Origin: a virus
IMG/VR virus record: IMGVR_UViG_3300025131_000183
Location: 1 to 36,109 of that record
Length of the DNA stretch: 36,109 bases
Reading direction: 5' to 3' (one strand)
Positions within the stretch are counted from its first letter, which is position 1. Every line of letters begins with the position of its first letter. The notes below the pieces were generated by a model. It was not told where the DNA came from and did not search any database. It saw only the letters and a list, made by a program, of their open reading frames with translations. Positions 1 to 7,926 of this stretch are shown here, piece by piece. The translations under genes and the position numbers were made by a program.

Positions 1-3000
1 GGACTATACTGTAAGATAGGACTGTAACTTGCTCGACCTGCATCTATCCCACTTGGTAATTTTCCCGTTTCTGTAAAGAGTTCTTTCATCCCTTTGACTT
101 CCTTAGGATTTTCTACAACACTACCTTCTTTTGAAAGAGTTCTTTTAGGTTTTATATATTTAAATTGGTATTGCCATTTATTTGCTTTTGCATTTATTGC
201 ATGTCTGGATTTATCCCATCCTTCAAGTTTAGACCATTCTTCGGAAGAAATATCAGAAACTTTATAAGGAGATTTTGTAACTTTAACTAACAAAGTTTTC
301 CCATCTTTCCCTTTAAATTCAATAATATCTCCCTTTTCAATATCTTTAATTTGATTATATGTTCTACTGGTAGCTGTTCTATCTCCTGATTCTATTAAAT
401 CCATAGTAGATTTACCTTTAAATTCAGGTCTCATTTTATAATGAGAAGAAGGATAACCATCCCCATAAACCATTTGACTTGTAAATTTAGGTTTAATATT
501 TGTAGGATAAATTTCTTCTCCACCTACATAGAACTCTTCTTTCTGTTCTTCGTACATATTTTTCCAAGTCTTTTTCATACCATATTCTTCATCTCCAAAG
601 AACATATGAACCTTATCTCCGTCAAGGTCTGCCCCTCCCAATGCTCTCATCGTCCTTGGATGTAGCAATACTCCGTAGCCTACACGACCTGTAAAGCCCT
701 TAAATGTCAGTCTATGAGCACCAGATAAAGAATCCATCGGTACACGTAGCCCTATGCTTCTGAATATTTCCTTAGCTTCTTCCTTATTAGCATCCCACTT
801 ACCATCTCTGAACTCTTTCCAGAACTGCTCAAGTGTTTTAGACTTTCCTCCAAACAATCTTGACCAGATTTTCATATCTTTATATCCCTCATCAAGAAAG
901 AAAATATCATCCCTATCATTTAACAAGGACGTGTTGCCCTCCTTATTCTTTCTTTTTTGTAGCCATAAATCATACGGTCTCATAGCACCAGATAAACTAT
1001 TTTTCATCTTAGGCTTAGCTAACTGATTGACAACATAGTTCTGTATAACTTTTTCTATATAAGGTCTTGCAAATTTATGGTGAATGATAGCAATACTATT
1101 AGAATTAGTTTTCAGCATCCTGTCTACAACATGAGTAAATTCAGAATATTGACTCTGCCATTCCTCAGCCCCTGCTTTAGAGACCTCAGCTTCAGCCGCC
1201 ATTTCGTCAATGATATTAAGATTGATTCTCATTATCCTTTTATATGCTCCTATTGCAAAGGCTTCATTCCCGGGAGTTCTAAGACCTTCAAGTAAATGAG
1301 GTACACCTATCTTATCTATATTGTCTAATAGTTCTGTGCGTAAACTCTCATTAGCAGGGTTCTTAGAAAGATTACGCATCTTTATATTATACTCCACATC
1401 TTCAGGCTTTTGACCTTCAAATTCAATGCCAAGAAACCTGTCTCTCGCTACCCTACCAAAGATGTCTTCAATAGTCTTAGGATTTATATCCTTATATGCA
1501 AATGGTGTAAGATTTGACAACAACTGTTTTGGTATTCGCTGCTCATGTATACTATGCTCATTTTGTTTTGTACTATGTATATTATATACATCTTGTATAG
1601 GCAACTGGTATATATTTTTGTCACTCCCAAACTCTAACTTCCCCTTGTTCCAGTTGTAAGAATTAAACCGTCTGTTCCCCCATTGCTTAGCAGCAGACTT
1701 CGGTATCATCATATGTATACCATCGCCTCTTAGTCTCATCTCTTTAGATAATTCTGCTCCAGCAGCATGGAATGCATACTTACCAAGCAAAGCTCCTAAC
1801 TCTGGGTGCTTGCTTACGATGAACGACTTATTAAACCCAGCTATTTTTCTACCGTCTCTATTTAGATGGGGCAATCCTTGGTCTCTATTTATCATCTCAA
1901 GAACGTCATCCCTAACAAGGATGCCACCATCTGAAATCTCTGCATACTCTGTTGCTTTCGATTTATTTGTTAAGTTTTTTCCTTCTGCATCCTCGTACAA
2001 TATATACCTATAGTTACCATCGACAATATCAGGAGCAACAATGCTTTCAGGGTTACTGCGATACCCTGTGTTGAACCATATCTGAGCACGTTTGTTAAAA
2101 TTTTTCGCTGTATTTATAAAGCCATCACCAAGTGTATCACTCAATTTTGTTATGCCGTCTTTTAAATTCTTAACACCGCCGAAGTTTAATTCAGCTTCCC
2201 ATAATACATTAGATATGAATGCTTTTTTATAATCTGTTCGCAATTCCTTTTCAGTAATCTTTACTTCCGAATTTTTATCAACAGTTATAAACCTATCTAT
2301 AAAGCTTCTACCATCCTTATGGAATTCTTCTTCTATAACCTCACGCCCCTCCTTCTGTCCCCGTTCCTTTACTATCATATCTATTATTGTATCAAGCGCT
2401 GTATCAATAGTCTTCTCTTTAGTAGGTGTATTAGGATGGAACTTTACAAAGTAACGTCTTTCTGCATCACCCCTACCTCCAAAATAATAGTACCCATTTT
2501 CATTAGCCTGTTTCCACATACGTTGTTCTGTTTCTCGCATATAGCTATCTGCATAATCTTTATAGTAATTTCTCCAATCTTCTGGGTATTTCCTCTTAGC
2601 AACATTCTTAGCTCTCTCTATCTGCGCTCTTCTCCAATCTTCTAACCCTGTATATTCTTTTTCACCTTTGACAAAGTGGTCAAATATAAAATAAGCTGCT
2701 TCATTACTTCTTTCTCCTGTCACTCTTTCGGAAGACTCACCCCATGCTGTGTCTATTGGTTTCTCAGGCTCTACTAATTTCTTATCTGATACATTAGGGT
2801 CTAATAATCTTGTCTTTGTTTCATATCTTTTTAGTTTATGGTTGTATATTTGGTAGATACCAGCTAACATAACTGGTTTCCCCTTCATCCTCTGCTCACC
2901 CCACTGTCTCCAAAAGTCCTTAGCCTCTGTATCTAAACCTACTTTGTATTCCTTCTCAAGCCAGTTCACCATCTTTTCAGAAGGATTTTGTTTTTCCTTA

Positions 3001-4388
3001 GTAAGTAAACTACCCCAATGCTTCTGTACTGCTGAAGCAATCTCTATTTTTTTCTGTTCTCTTTCAAGAGGATTCTTTATTGTTTTGAGGGTGTCTTCAT
3101 AAGTTCTTTCAACAAAGTTTTCAGCTTTCAATATTATAGGTGTTCTTTCTATAGTCTCACCTATATCAGCATTAGTATTATCAGCAGATATGGTTCCATC
3201 TTTTAGTCGAGAGTCTTTTTTTACTGCTTCTCCGTATTCATTATACTCACCAGCAGTCTTCTTTTCGAAAGCAGCCATTTCTTTCTGAGCATCTACTACT
3301 GATATACCCTGTTCTTCTGCTATTGCGAAGACAAGAGCATCTCTTTCTGATGGCGTACCGAAAGATGTCAGAGTAGCTCTTCTAACTAAATCCTGTTCTC
3401 TTTTAGTAAGTGTATCCCACTCGGGTAATAGTTCTGGGTCTTTTGATATAGCTATCTCTGGGTCTTTTGCAGCCGCTTTACGCATCTTCTGAAGATACTT
3501 ACCCTGCATACGTGTCTCTTGAGGCATTTCACCAAAGCCGAAATAAGCACCAATGAGGTAATTATATATTTGTTCAGGTGTTGTCTCACCACGTACAGTA
3601 GAAGGCAAGCCCGTATATAAAGAAGAAGCCATCATCTTTATAGCTGTATCGCCTTGTTGTCCAGAGGATAATTTCTTCCACTTTGGTCTTCCACTGGGAC
3701 CAAGCTGATGAGGTTCTAACTTCTTGCCAAATCCTACCATATCTTTATTGATAAGATTCCCGATGCCTCTAAAGACAGCACCAGTCTCTGCTCCATGAAT
3801 AAAGCTGCTCATCATCTCGTCTACACCACCCTGCCATGCACCTACCGCACTTGCAACACCAAGGTGGAATCCACCTTCTATTATATCATGAAGTCTTTTG
3901 TTTTGTAAGAACCCTACAGCATCAGCAGTAGCACCTGCTCTTGCTACTCCAGCGGTTTTTAATACACCCTTTGTTGCCTTAGTAACTTTATTAGCCGCCA
4001 ACATAGGGATACTCTTACCACGGAGAGCTTGAGCAGCACCCACTAATTTCTGTGCTCGTAAAAGTTTGAATGGGAGGCTCGGGACATAGCCAACGAAGCC
4101 AGCGAGGTGCCCAATGTTTCTGGCTATTGCCTCCCATTCGTTCTTCGGTTGGTCCCCTATATTAAAAGTAGTGAAGCCAGAGAAGAACCCTGACCCTACC
4201 TGTGAAGCTAAGCTCGCTACACTTGCTGATAAATCAGCACGAGCAAAGGGGATGTTATAATGTGTTGCATGTCTCTCTATTAAATCGAGAGTCTTTTCGT
4301 CAAATTCCTGAGGAGAGTCTTGGTATTGCTTTATAGCTTTTTGTACAAATTCCTCTTTGACCGTAGGTTCAAAGTCATAAACGTACAT
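1..4388 (-). CDS. Giant virion protein with DLDGD two-barrel RNA polymerase motif (3' end outside window)
   Basis: The gene starts at ATG 4388 (GAGTAGCGG just upstream) and stays open for 1462 codons to the left edge, so the C-terminus is missing. Residues 1-200 are helical and Gly/Ala-rich with hydrophobic stretches, like ejected internal virion proteins. Near residues 893-957 are a MIPKSAAK element (K897, K901) and a RIPKQLLSNL element (K954) that could belong to the first barrel. Residues 1254-1258 read DLDGD, preceded by LHPRTMRALGGA and, about 30 residues earlier, by LRVPMDSLSGAHR, which recalls the RQPSLHR..AH element before the catalytic Asp triad of RNAP beta-prime. About 70 residues after DLDGD there is an ASCH-like segment (roughly 1326-1395: TATSR, then KGDIIEFKG). 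It follows the internal-protein genes. Known in the superfamily: DxDGD aspartates bind the catalytic Mg. Inferred: a packaged, injected RNAP. The polymerase call rests on motifs only. Confidence 0.62.
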   Translation of the reverse strand, partial: MYVYDFEPTVKEEFVQKAIKQYQDSPQEFDEKTLDLIERHATHYNIPFARADLSASVASLASQVGSGFFSGFTTFNIGDQPKNEWEAIARNIGHLAGFVGYVPSLPFKLLRAQKLVGAAQALRGKSIPMLAANKVTKATKGVLKTAGVARAGATADAVGFLQNKRLHDIIEGGFHLGVASAVGAWQGGVDEMMSSFIHGAETGAVFRGIGNLINKDMVGFGKKLEPHQLGPSGRPKWKKLSSGQQGDTAIKMMASSLYTGLPSTVRGETTPEQIYNYLIGAYFGFGEMPQETRMQGKYLQKMRKAAAKDPEIAISKDPELLPEWDTLTKREQDLVRRATLTSFGTPSERDALVFAIAEEQGISVVDAQKEMAAFEKKTAGEYNEYGEAVKKDSRLKDGTISADNTNADIGETIERTPIILKAENFVERTYEDTLKTIKNPLEREQKKIEIASAVQKHWGSLLTKEKQNPSEKMVNWLEKEYKVGLDTEAKDFWRQWGEQRMKGKPVMLAGIYQIYNHKLKRYETKTRLLDPNVSDKKLVEPEKPIDTAWGESSERVTGERSNEAAYFIFDHFVKGEKEYTGLEDWRRAQIERAKNVAKRKYPEDWRNYYKDYADSYMRETEQRMWKQANENGYYYFGGRGDAERRYFVKFHPNTPTKEKTIDTALDTIIDMIVKERGQKEGREVIEEEFHKDGRSFIDRFITVDKNSEVKITEKELRTDYKKAFISNVLWEAELNFGGVKNLKDGITKLSDTLGDGFINTAKNFNKRAQIWFNTGYRSNPESIVAPDIVDGNYRYILYEDAEGKNLTNKSKATEYAEISDGGILVRDDVLEMINRDQGLPHLNRDGRKIAGFNKSFIVSKHPELGALLGKYAFHAAGAELSKEMRLRGDGIHMMIPKSAAKQWGNRRFNSYNWNKGKLEFGSDKNIYQLPIQDVYNIHSTKQNEHSIHEQRIPKQLLSNLTPFAYKDINPKTIEDIFGRVARDRFLGIEFEGQKPEDVEYNIKMRNLSKNPANESLRTELLDNIDKIGVPHLLEGLRTPGNEAFAIGAYKRIMRINLNIIDEMAAEAEVSKAGAEEWQSQYSEFTHVVDRMLKTNSNSIAIIHHKFARPYIEKVIQNYVVNQLAKPKMKNSLSGAMRPYDLWLQKRKNKEGNTSLLNDRDDIFFLDEGYKDMKIWSRLFGGKSKTLEQFWKEFRDGKWDANKEEAKEIFRSIGLRVPMDSLSGAHRLTFKGFTGRVGYGVLLHPRTMRALGGADLDGDKVHMFFGDEEYGMKKTWKNMYEEQKEEFYVGGEEIYPTNIKPKFTSQMVYGDGYPSSHYKMRPEFKGKSTMDLIESGDRTATSRTYNQIKDIEKGDIIEFKGKDGKTLLVKVTKSPYKVSDISSEEWSKLEGWDKSRHAINAKANKWQYQFKYIKPKRTLSKEGSVVENPKEVKGMKELFTETGKLPSGIDAGRASYSPILQYS

Positions 4389-4395
4389 CCGCTAC

Positions 4396-5871
4396 TCAAT
4401 CTGTTAACATACTGTATAATTCAGGCATAGCTGCGGCAAGTTTAATAATATCATATGCAGCCCAAGCTGTTCCTGCTACACCAAGAACTGTTGAGGCAAG
4501 TTCTGGAACCGCCATGCCAACCGCGCTAATTCCCATTTTTGTAAGTATCTTTCTCCCAGCGCCAGACTTTTTAAGAACTGTCTTTATTGCAGTCATTCCT
4601 TCTTTTGACGTTATCTTCTTCATAACCTTAGACATAGAAAGACCACCGACAGCACCGCCAACAGTATCCGCCATCACGTTATCACCGGGCGTAAGTTTTT
4701 CCCCTATTTCATAACCTACCCTAAAGGGGAGATAACCTCTTCCGGCTTTCCCGCTTGTTATATTCTTCCAATTAGATGTCTTTTTGGTAGACGTCTTTTT
4801 GGTTGCTTTAGCTGCGTCATCAGACCAGTTATCTACAATGCCTTTGGTCTCATCTCGCATTAACCTTGCTGCTTTCAATGCTCTATCTCGAGCATGTATA
4901 TTTTTATACGGTTTCCCATCAGCTTTTTTATTACCCTTAATGGCGTTTACTTTTTTCTGCGCTTTTTCCAGTGCTGATTCAGCATCCTCTATAGAACTAT
5001 ATTTCCCAGAAGGACTTGCTGAAGTAGCTGCAGCTTCTTCAGCTATCGTCGCTGCCGTCTTCGCTGCCTTCTTCTCTGCTCTCGCAGGTGCCCCAGAAAT
5101 ATATTTATATGTACCATACCCTGTACCTGCTGCTAAAGCACCTCCTATAATTGGCGCATGTGCTCCAAGAAATGTAGACTCGTCAAAAACGTCCCATTGG
5201 TCATAGACATTTCGTTTCCATGTCCATTTTTTGTCTGCTTGAAAATCTATCTTTTCGGCTATTGAATTGAACTGTTCCGTACCATTAATAGAATTCATAT
5301 ATGATTTAAATTCTGGGTTTCCAAGCAGTAATCTTGAGTACTTTTTCTTTTCCCCCTCAGAAAAGTTACTATCAATGCCATTTATTATCTTAGCAGCTGT
5401 TCTATCTCTTTCAATTTTGGATTGAGTGTCAAACCATGTATTAAATTTATCTACATGATTGATATTAGAGTCACTATCATTAATAAACGCATTCTGCATC
5501 TCTTTCTTATTTCTGGGGAGAAAATTCATGCTGCCAAAAAGACCACTATTAAAACCCATCTCTCCAGTATTTTTATCAAAGACGAAAGCAGACTGGTCTG
5601 ATGAACCCGGTCCCATCTCAACTTCTAACTTATTAATATATTTTTTAGCATTTCTCGCTTCCTCTGCTCTTTGATTTTCCTTTTCATCCCATGCGAAACG
5701 CGTCTGTTGCATTTTTAGACCTTCTAATGCAATCGCATGTGCTCTATTTGCCTGTCTTTCTTTTTGTGCACGGTCTTTATTGCCTTGCACTGCGCTTATT
5801 GCAGACGCCATGCCTTTTTGAAATGAACCGCCAAAGTCTGAAACTTGTGGTCGTGCTGGTTGAAACGCCAT
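4396..5871 (-). CDS. Probable internal/ejected virion protein (491 aa)
   Basis: No family is recognised with certainty. The N-terminal 70 residues are Gln/Arg/Lys-rich and helical (FQKGMASAISAVQGNKDRAQ). A Gly/Ala hydrophobic stretch lies near residues 240-258 (GGALAAGTGYGTYKY). An Ala/Lys-rich helical region follows (about 262-345), and the last 45 residues form a long apolar stretch (AVPELASTVLGVAGTAWAAYD). Basic, helical proteins with buried apolar segments are typical of podovirus ejection proteins that cross or coat the envelope during DNA entry. The start codon overlaps the stop of the upstream 334-aa gene (TAATG), so translation is probably coupled. The next gene downstream is the giant RNAP-like protein, 7 bases away. 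Function is inferred from position and composition. Confidence 0.6.
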   Translation of the reverse strand: MAFQPARPQVSDFGGSFQKGMASAISAVQGNKDRAQKERQANRAHAIALEGLKMQQTRFAWDEKENQRAEEARNAKKYINKLEVEMGPGSSDQSAFVFDKNTGEMGFNSGLFGSMNFLPRNKKEMQNAFINDSDSNINHVDKFNTWFDTQSKIERDRTAAKIINGIDSNFSEGEKKKYSRLLLGNPEFKSYMNSINGTEQFNSIAEKIDFQADKKWTWKRNVYDQWDVFDESTFLGAHAPIIGGALAAGTGYGTYKYISGAPARAEKKAAKTAATIAEEAAATSASPSGKYSSIEDAESALEKAQKKVNAIKGNKKADGKPYKNIHARDRALKAARLMRDETKGIVDNWSDDAAKATKKTSTKKTSNWKNITSGKAGRGYLPFRVGYEIGEKLTPGDNVMADTVGGAVGGLSMSKVMKKITSKEGMTAIKTVLKKSGAGRKILTKMGISAVGMAVPELASTVLGVAGTAWAAYDIIKLAAAMPELYSMLTD

Positions 5872-6875
5872 TAGTATTGCCCCATTCTGTTAAATGATAC
5901 CGCTTTGCCGCCGCCGCCCTTAAATGCATTTGCACCTATAGCTCCGCCTGCCGCTATCATATCTGATTTATATTTTTGATGAGCTTCATCGCTCTCTAAT
6001 TTTTTCTTATCTTCTTGTCCTACTTCTACCCCACCAGCATCTTCAGCATCTTGTCCTTCTGAATGAGCTCTTCCTCGTCTGACTGTATCTTCATCTAATC
6101 CACTTGCTTTAAGGTCACTTTTAAACTGGTCATATTCTGATGAGTGACTTCCCCAACCAACTTCGCCTTTTAATGCGGATACACCAGAAGCAACTCTTCC
6201 TTTTATATTCTCTCGAAATTTAGAGAACCCTGATTGTACCTCATCTATATTCTTTCCTAAGCCAGATAGTGCTGCTATAGTAGCTGACCCAGCAGCATTT
6301 ATTACACCCGGAGTACGTCCTTTTATCCCTGTCATAGTTTCGGCATACTCCTGTAGCTGAGAAACTCTGGGACCAGTAGCTTGACCTTTTTCCTTCAACA
6401 CTTCTACCGTCTTTAATACTTCGTTTCCCCCCTCTGGTTCTGGTCCTGCTGGTAAACTCTCTGGAGTGGGGTTCTCCTTCACATCAAAGGGAGTATTTTT
6501 TTCATTTGTTGCCGCTTTGTTAACTGTCTTAATATCCTTAACTACACCGCCTTCACCACCGGTAATTTCACTTACAACATCGGTCTCTTCCGCAGTCGAA
6601 GTATTATCTAAACTCTGATTAGAGTTGGTCCCCGCCGCTTCCAGTAAATTCGTAGGTTCACTTCCTCCTACGGCTCCACCCGGAGGCACCGCTTCTGGGT
6701 CAGCATTCGCTCCCGCTGGTTCTGGTGTAGGTGGTGGTTGGTAGCCAACTGACGCTTCCCATTCTGACATGTCACCAGTTCTTATCGCTTTGTTAAACGC
6801 TCTTAGTTGTTGTTGATTAGTAACATACTGTTTGTATTTATCGGGTACTCCCGCATTATGCTTGAACCACGACAT
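5871..6875 (-). CDS. Disordered Pro/Glu/Gly-rich internal virion protein (334 aa)
   Basis: A perfect AGGAGGT Shine-Dalgarno lies 5 bases before the ATG, inside the end of the preceding gene, whose stop overlaps the start (TAATG). Residues 1-45 are charged and helical (MSWFKHNAGVPDKYKQYV). They are followed by a long low-complexity stretch rich in P, E, G, T and N (about 46-165, with PPPTPEPAG and PAGPEPEGG), then a more ordered helical half. The opening MSW(F/L) matches the start of the upstream S74 protein, which hints at a shared incorporation signal. No enzymatic motif is seen. Position between the S74-domain protein and the 491-aa protein suggests a component of the internal or ejected set. 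It has no confident homologue that I can name. Confidence 0.6.
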   Translation of the reverse strand: MSWFKHNAGVPDKYKQYVTNQQQLRAFNKAIRTGDMSEWEASVGYQPPPTPEPAGANADPEAVPPGGAVGGSEPTNLLEAAGTNSNQSLDNTSTAEETDVVSEITGGEGGVVKDIKTVNKAATNEKNTPFDVKENPTPESLPAGPEPEGGNEVLKTVEVLKEKGQATGPRVSQLQEYAETMTGIKGRTPGVINAAGSATIAALSGLGKNIDEVQSGFSKFRENIKGRVASGVSALKGEVGWGSHSSEYDQFKSDLKASGLDEDTVRRGRAHSEGQDAEDAGGVEVGQEDKKKLESDEAHQKYKSDMIAAGGAIGANAFKGGGGKAVSFNRMGQY

Positions 6876-7648
6876 TATAACCTCCTGTAATCTACCATCA
6901 AGTAACCGTCATGTTCTATCACAGCCTCTGGTAGATACTCTTGTACCTCCTGAGCCATAACACCTTGGTAAATCATGGGATGTCCTTTGTACCCAAAGGT
7001 ATACCACTTATGTCCATCTCTTTCTTCTAAGAATTGTATTCCATCTTTCAGTCTTTCATCTGACATTTTACCAAAAGCAGCCCCAGCCGCTTGACCTATT
7101 AAGCCAGATGTCATAGCCATTTGTGAGGAAGCTACAGCGCCTTTATTAGCTATGTTCTGTGAATATTGACTCGCTACACCAGTTGCTTTTCCTTCTCTCA
7201 TACGGTTTTCAGCAGCTTGATTAGCTAAACGAGTAGTTTGAGCCATGCCCATTAGTCCCATTCCTTGGTTACTTATCCCCTCTAATCCTTGGTTATAAGC
7301 ATTCAAAGCACCTTCTCCTGCCTGTGCCATCATTCCCATAGCTTGTTGCGCACCAGCAGCTCCGGGTCCACCGCCTCTGGCTCCAGCTTGTTGCATTTGT
7401 TGACCAGCATACCCAGCTTGGTCAAAAGCAGACGTCTGTGTTTGTTCCAACATTCGTTTACCCTGCGCAGTTTGACCGGGGTCTGTCATCATTTGCATAC
7501 CCATGTTACCTATATCTTGACCGCCATATATATTAGAAGCCTGATTAACATCGTAATCCAGCATTCCTCCTAATTTATCAAGGTCGACTTGAGATTGGGC
7601 TGTCTTCTTTTGGTCATCCCAACCTATCGTTTTACTCAACCAACTCAT
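6875..7648 (-). CDS. Ejection-type virion protein with short C-terminal S74 autoprocessing domain
   Basis: Residues 1-195 are rich in Gly, Met, Gln and Ala (MGMQMM, QQMQQAGARGGG, GAAGAQQAMG), as in gp14-like internal proteins of podoviruses. Residues 196-257 match the intramolecular chaperone/peptidase S74 domain: SDERLKDGI at 196-204 gives the Ser-Lys dyad (S196, K201), then YQGVMAQEV and a terminal VDYRRL. In characterised S74 domains, cleavage occurs before the Ser after trimer assembly. Here the domain is only 62 residues, shorter than the endosialidase type. The strong AAGGAGG site overlaps the end of the preceding gene and start and stop overlap (ATGA). It could be either an internal protein or a tail-tip component; the domain call is firm, the virion location is inferred. 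Confidence 0.8.
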   Translation of the reverse strand: MSWLSKTIGWDDQKKTAQSQVDLDKLGGMLDYDVNQASNIYGGQDIGNMGMQMMTDPGQTAQGKRMLEQTQTSAFDQAGYAGQQMQQAGARGGGPGAAGAQQAMGMMAQAGEGALNAYNQGLEGISNQGMGLMGMAQTTRLANQAAENRMREGKATGVASQYSQNIANKGAVASSQMAMTSGLIGQAAGAAFGKMSDERLKDGIQFLEERDGHKWYTFGYKGHPMIYQGVMAQEVQEYLPEAVIEHDGYLMVDYRRL

Positions 7649-7926
7649 AGCATTTCCTCCTTATACGAAAATCCTGATGCGGATGAACCATCTGAACGAT
7701 ACCATCCATCCTCTAATTTTATTTCTATATGTGCTGCGCCATCTTTTGGACTTTTAATTACACGAATGTTACCGGGTTTACCCATGGATTCATCTTTCGC
7801 TTCTACAACATCTTCAGAATTTACAGCATCTATAATATTATTCAATTCTTTATAGATATCTTGAACTATCTCTCTTTGTACTGCGCTTCCTTGCAACTTA
7901 GGTGGGCGTGCTTTACTTAATGCCAT
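7645..7926 (-). CDS. Small hypothetical virion-associated protein (93 aa)
   Basis: Not recognised. The first half is helical (REIVQDIYKELNNIIDAVNS) and the second half looks like a small beta unit with IRVIKSPKDGAAHIEIK and a GWYRSDG turn. Similar short proteins with an N-terminal helix followed by a beta piece often sit beside podoviral nozzle or needle genes. The start overlaps the stop of the nozzle ORF (TAATG) and its stop overlaps the start of the S74 protein (ATGA), so it belongs to the same coupled chain. Structural role is inferred from position only. Confidence 0.55.
   Translation of the reverse strand: MALSKARPPKLQGSAVQREIVQDIYKELNNIIDAVNSEDVVEAKDESMGKPGNIRVIKSPKDGAAHIEIKLEDGWYRSDGSSASGFSYKEEML

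Noticed and set aside
441-2645. Several plus-strand ORFs of 60-108 codons across 0.4-2.6 kb
   Set aside because: They lie opposite the continuous minus-strand giant gene, have no family features and no consistent ribosome sites; they are shadows.
1-4388. N4-type virion RNA polymerase
   Set aside because: The N4 enzyme is a T7-like right-hand polymerase; the motif seen here is DxDGD of the two-barrel type.
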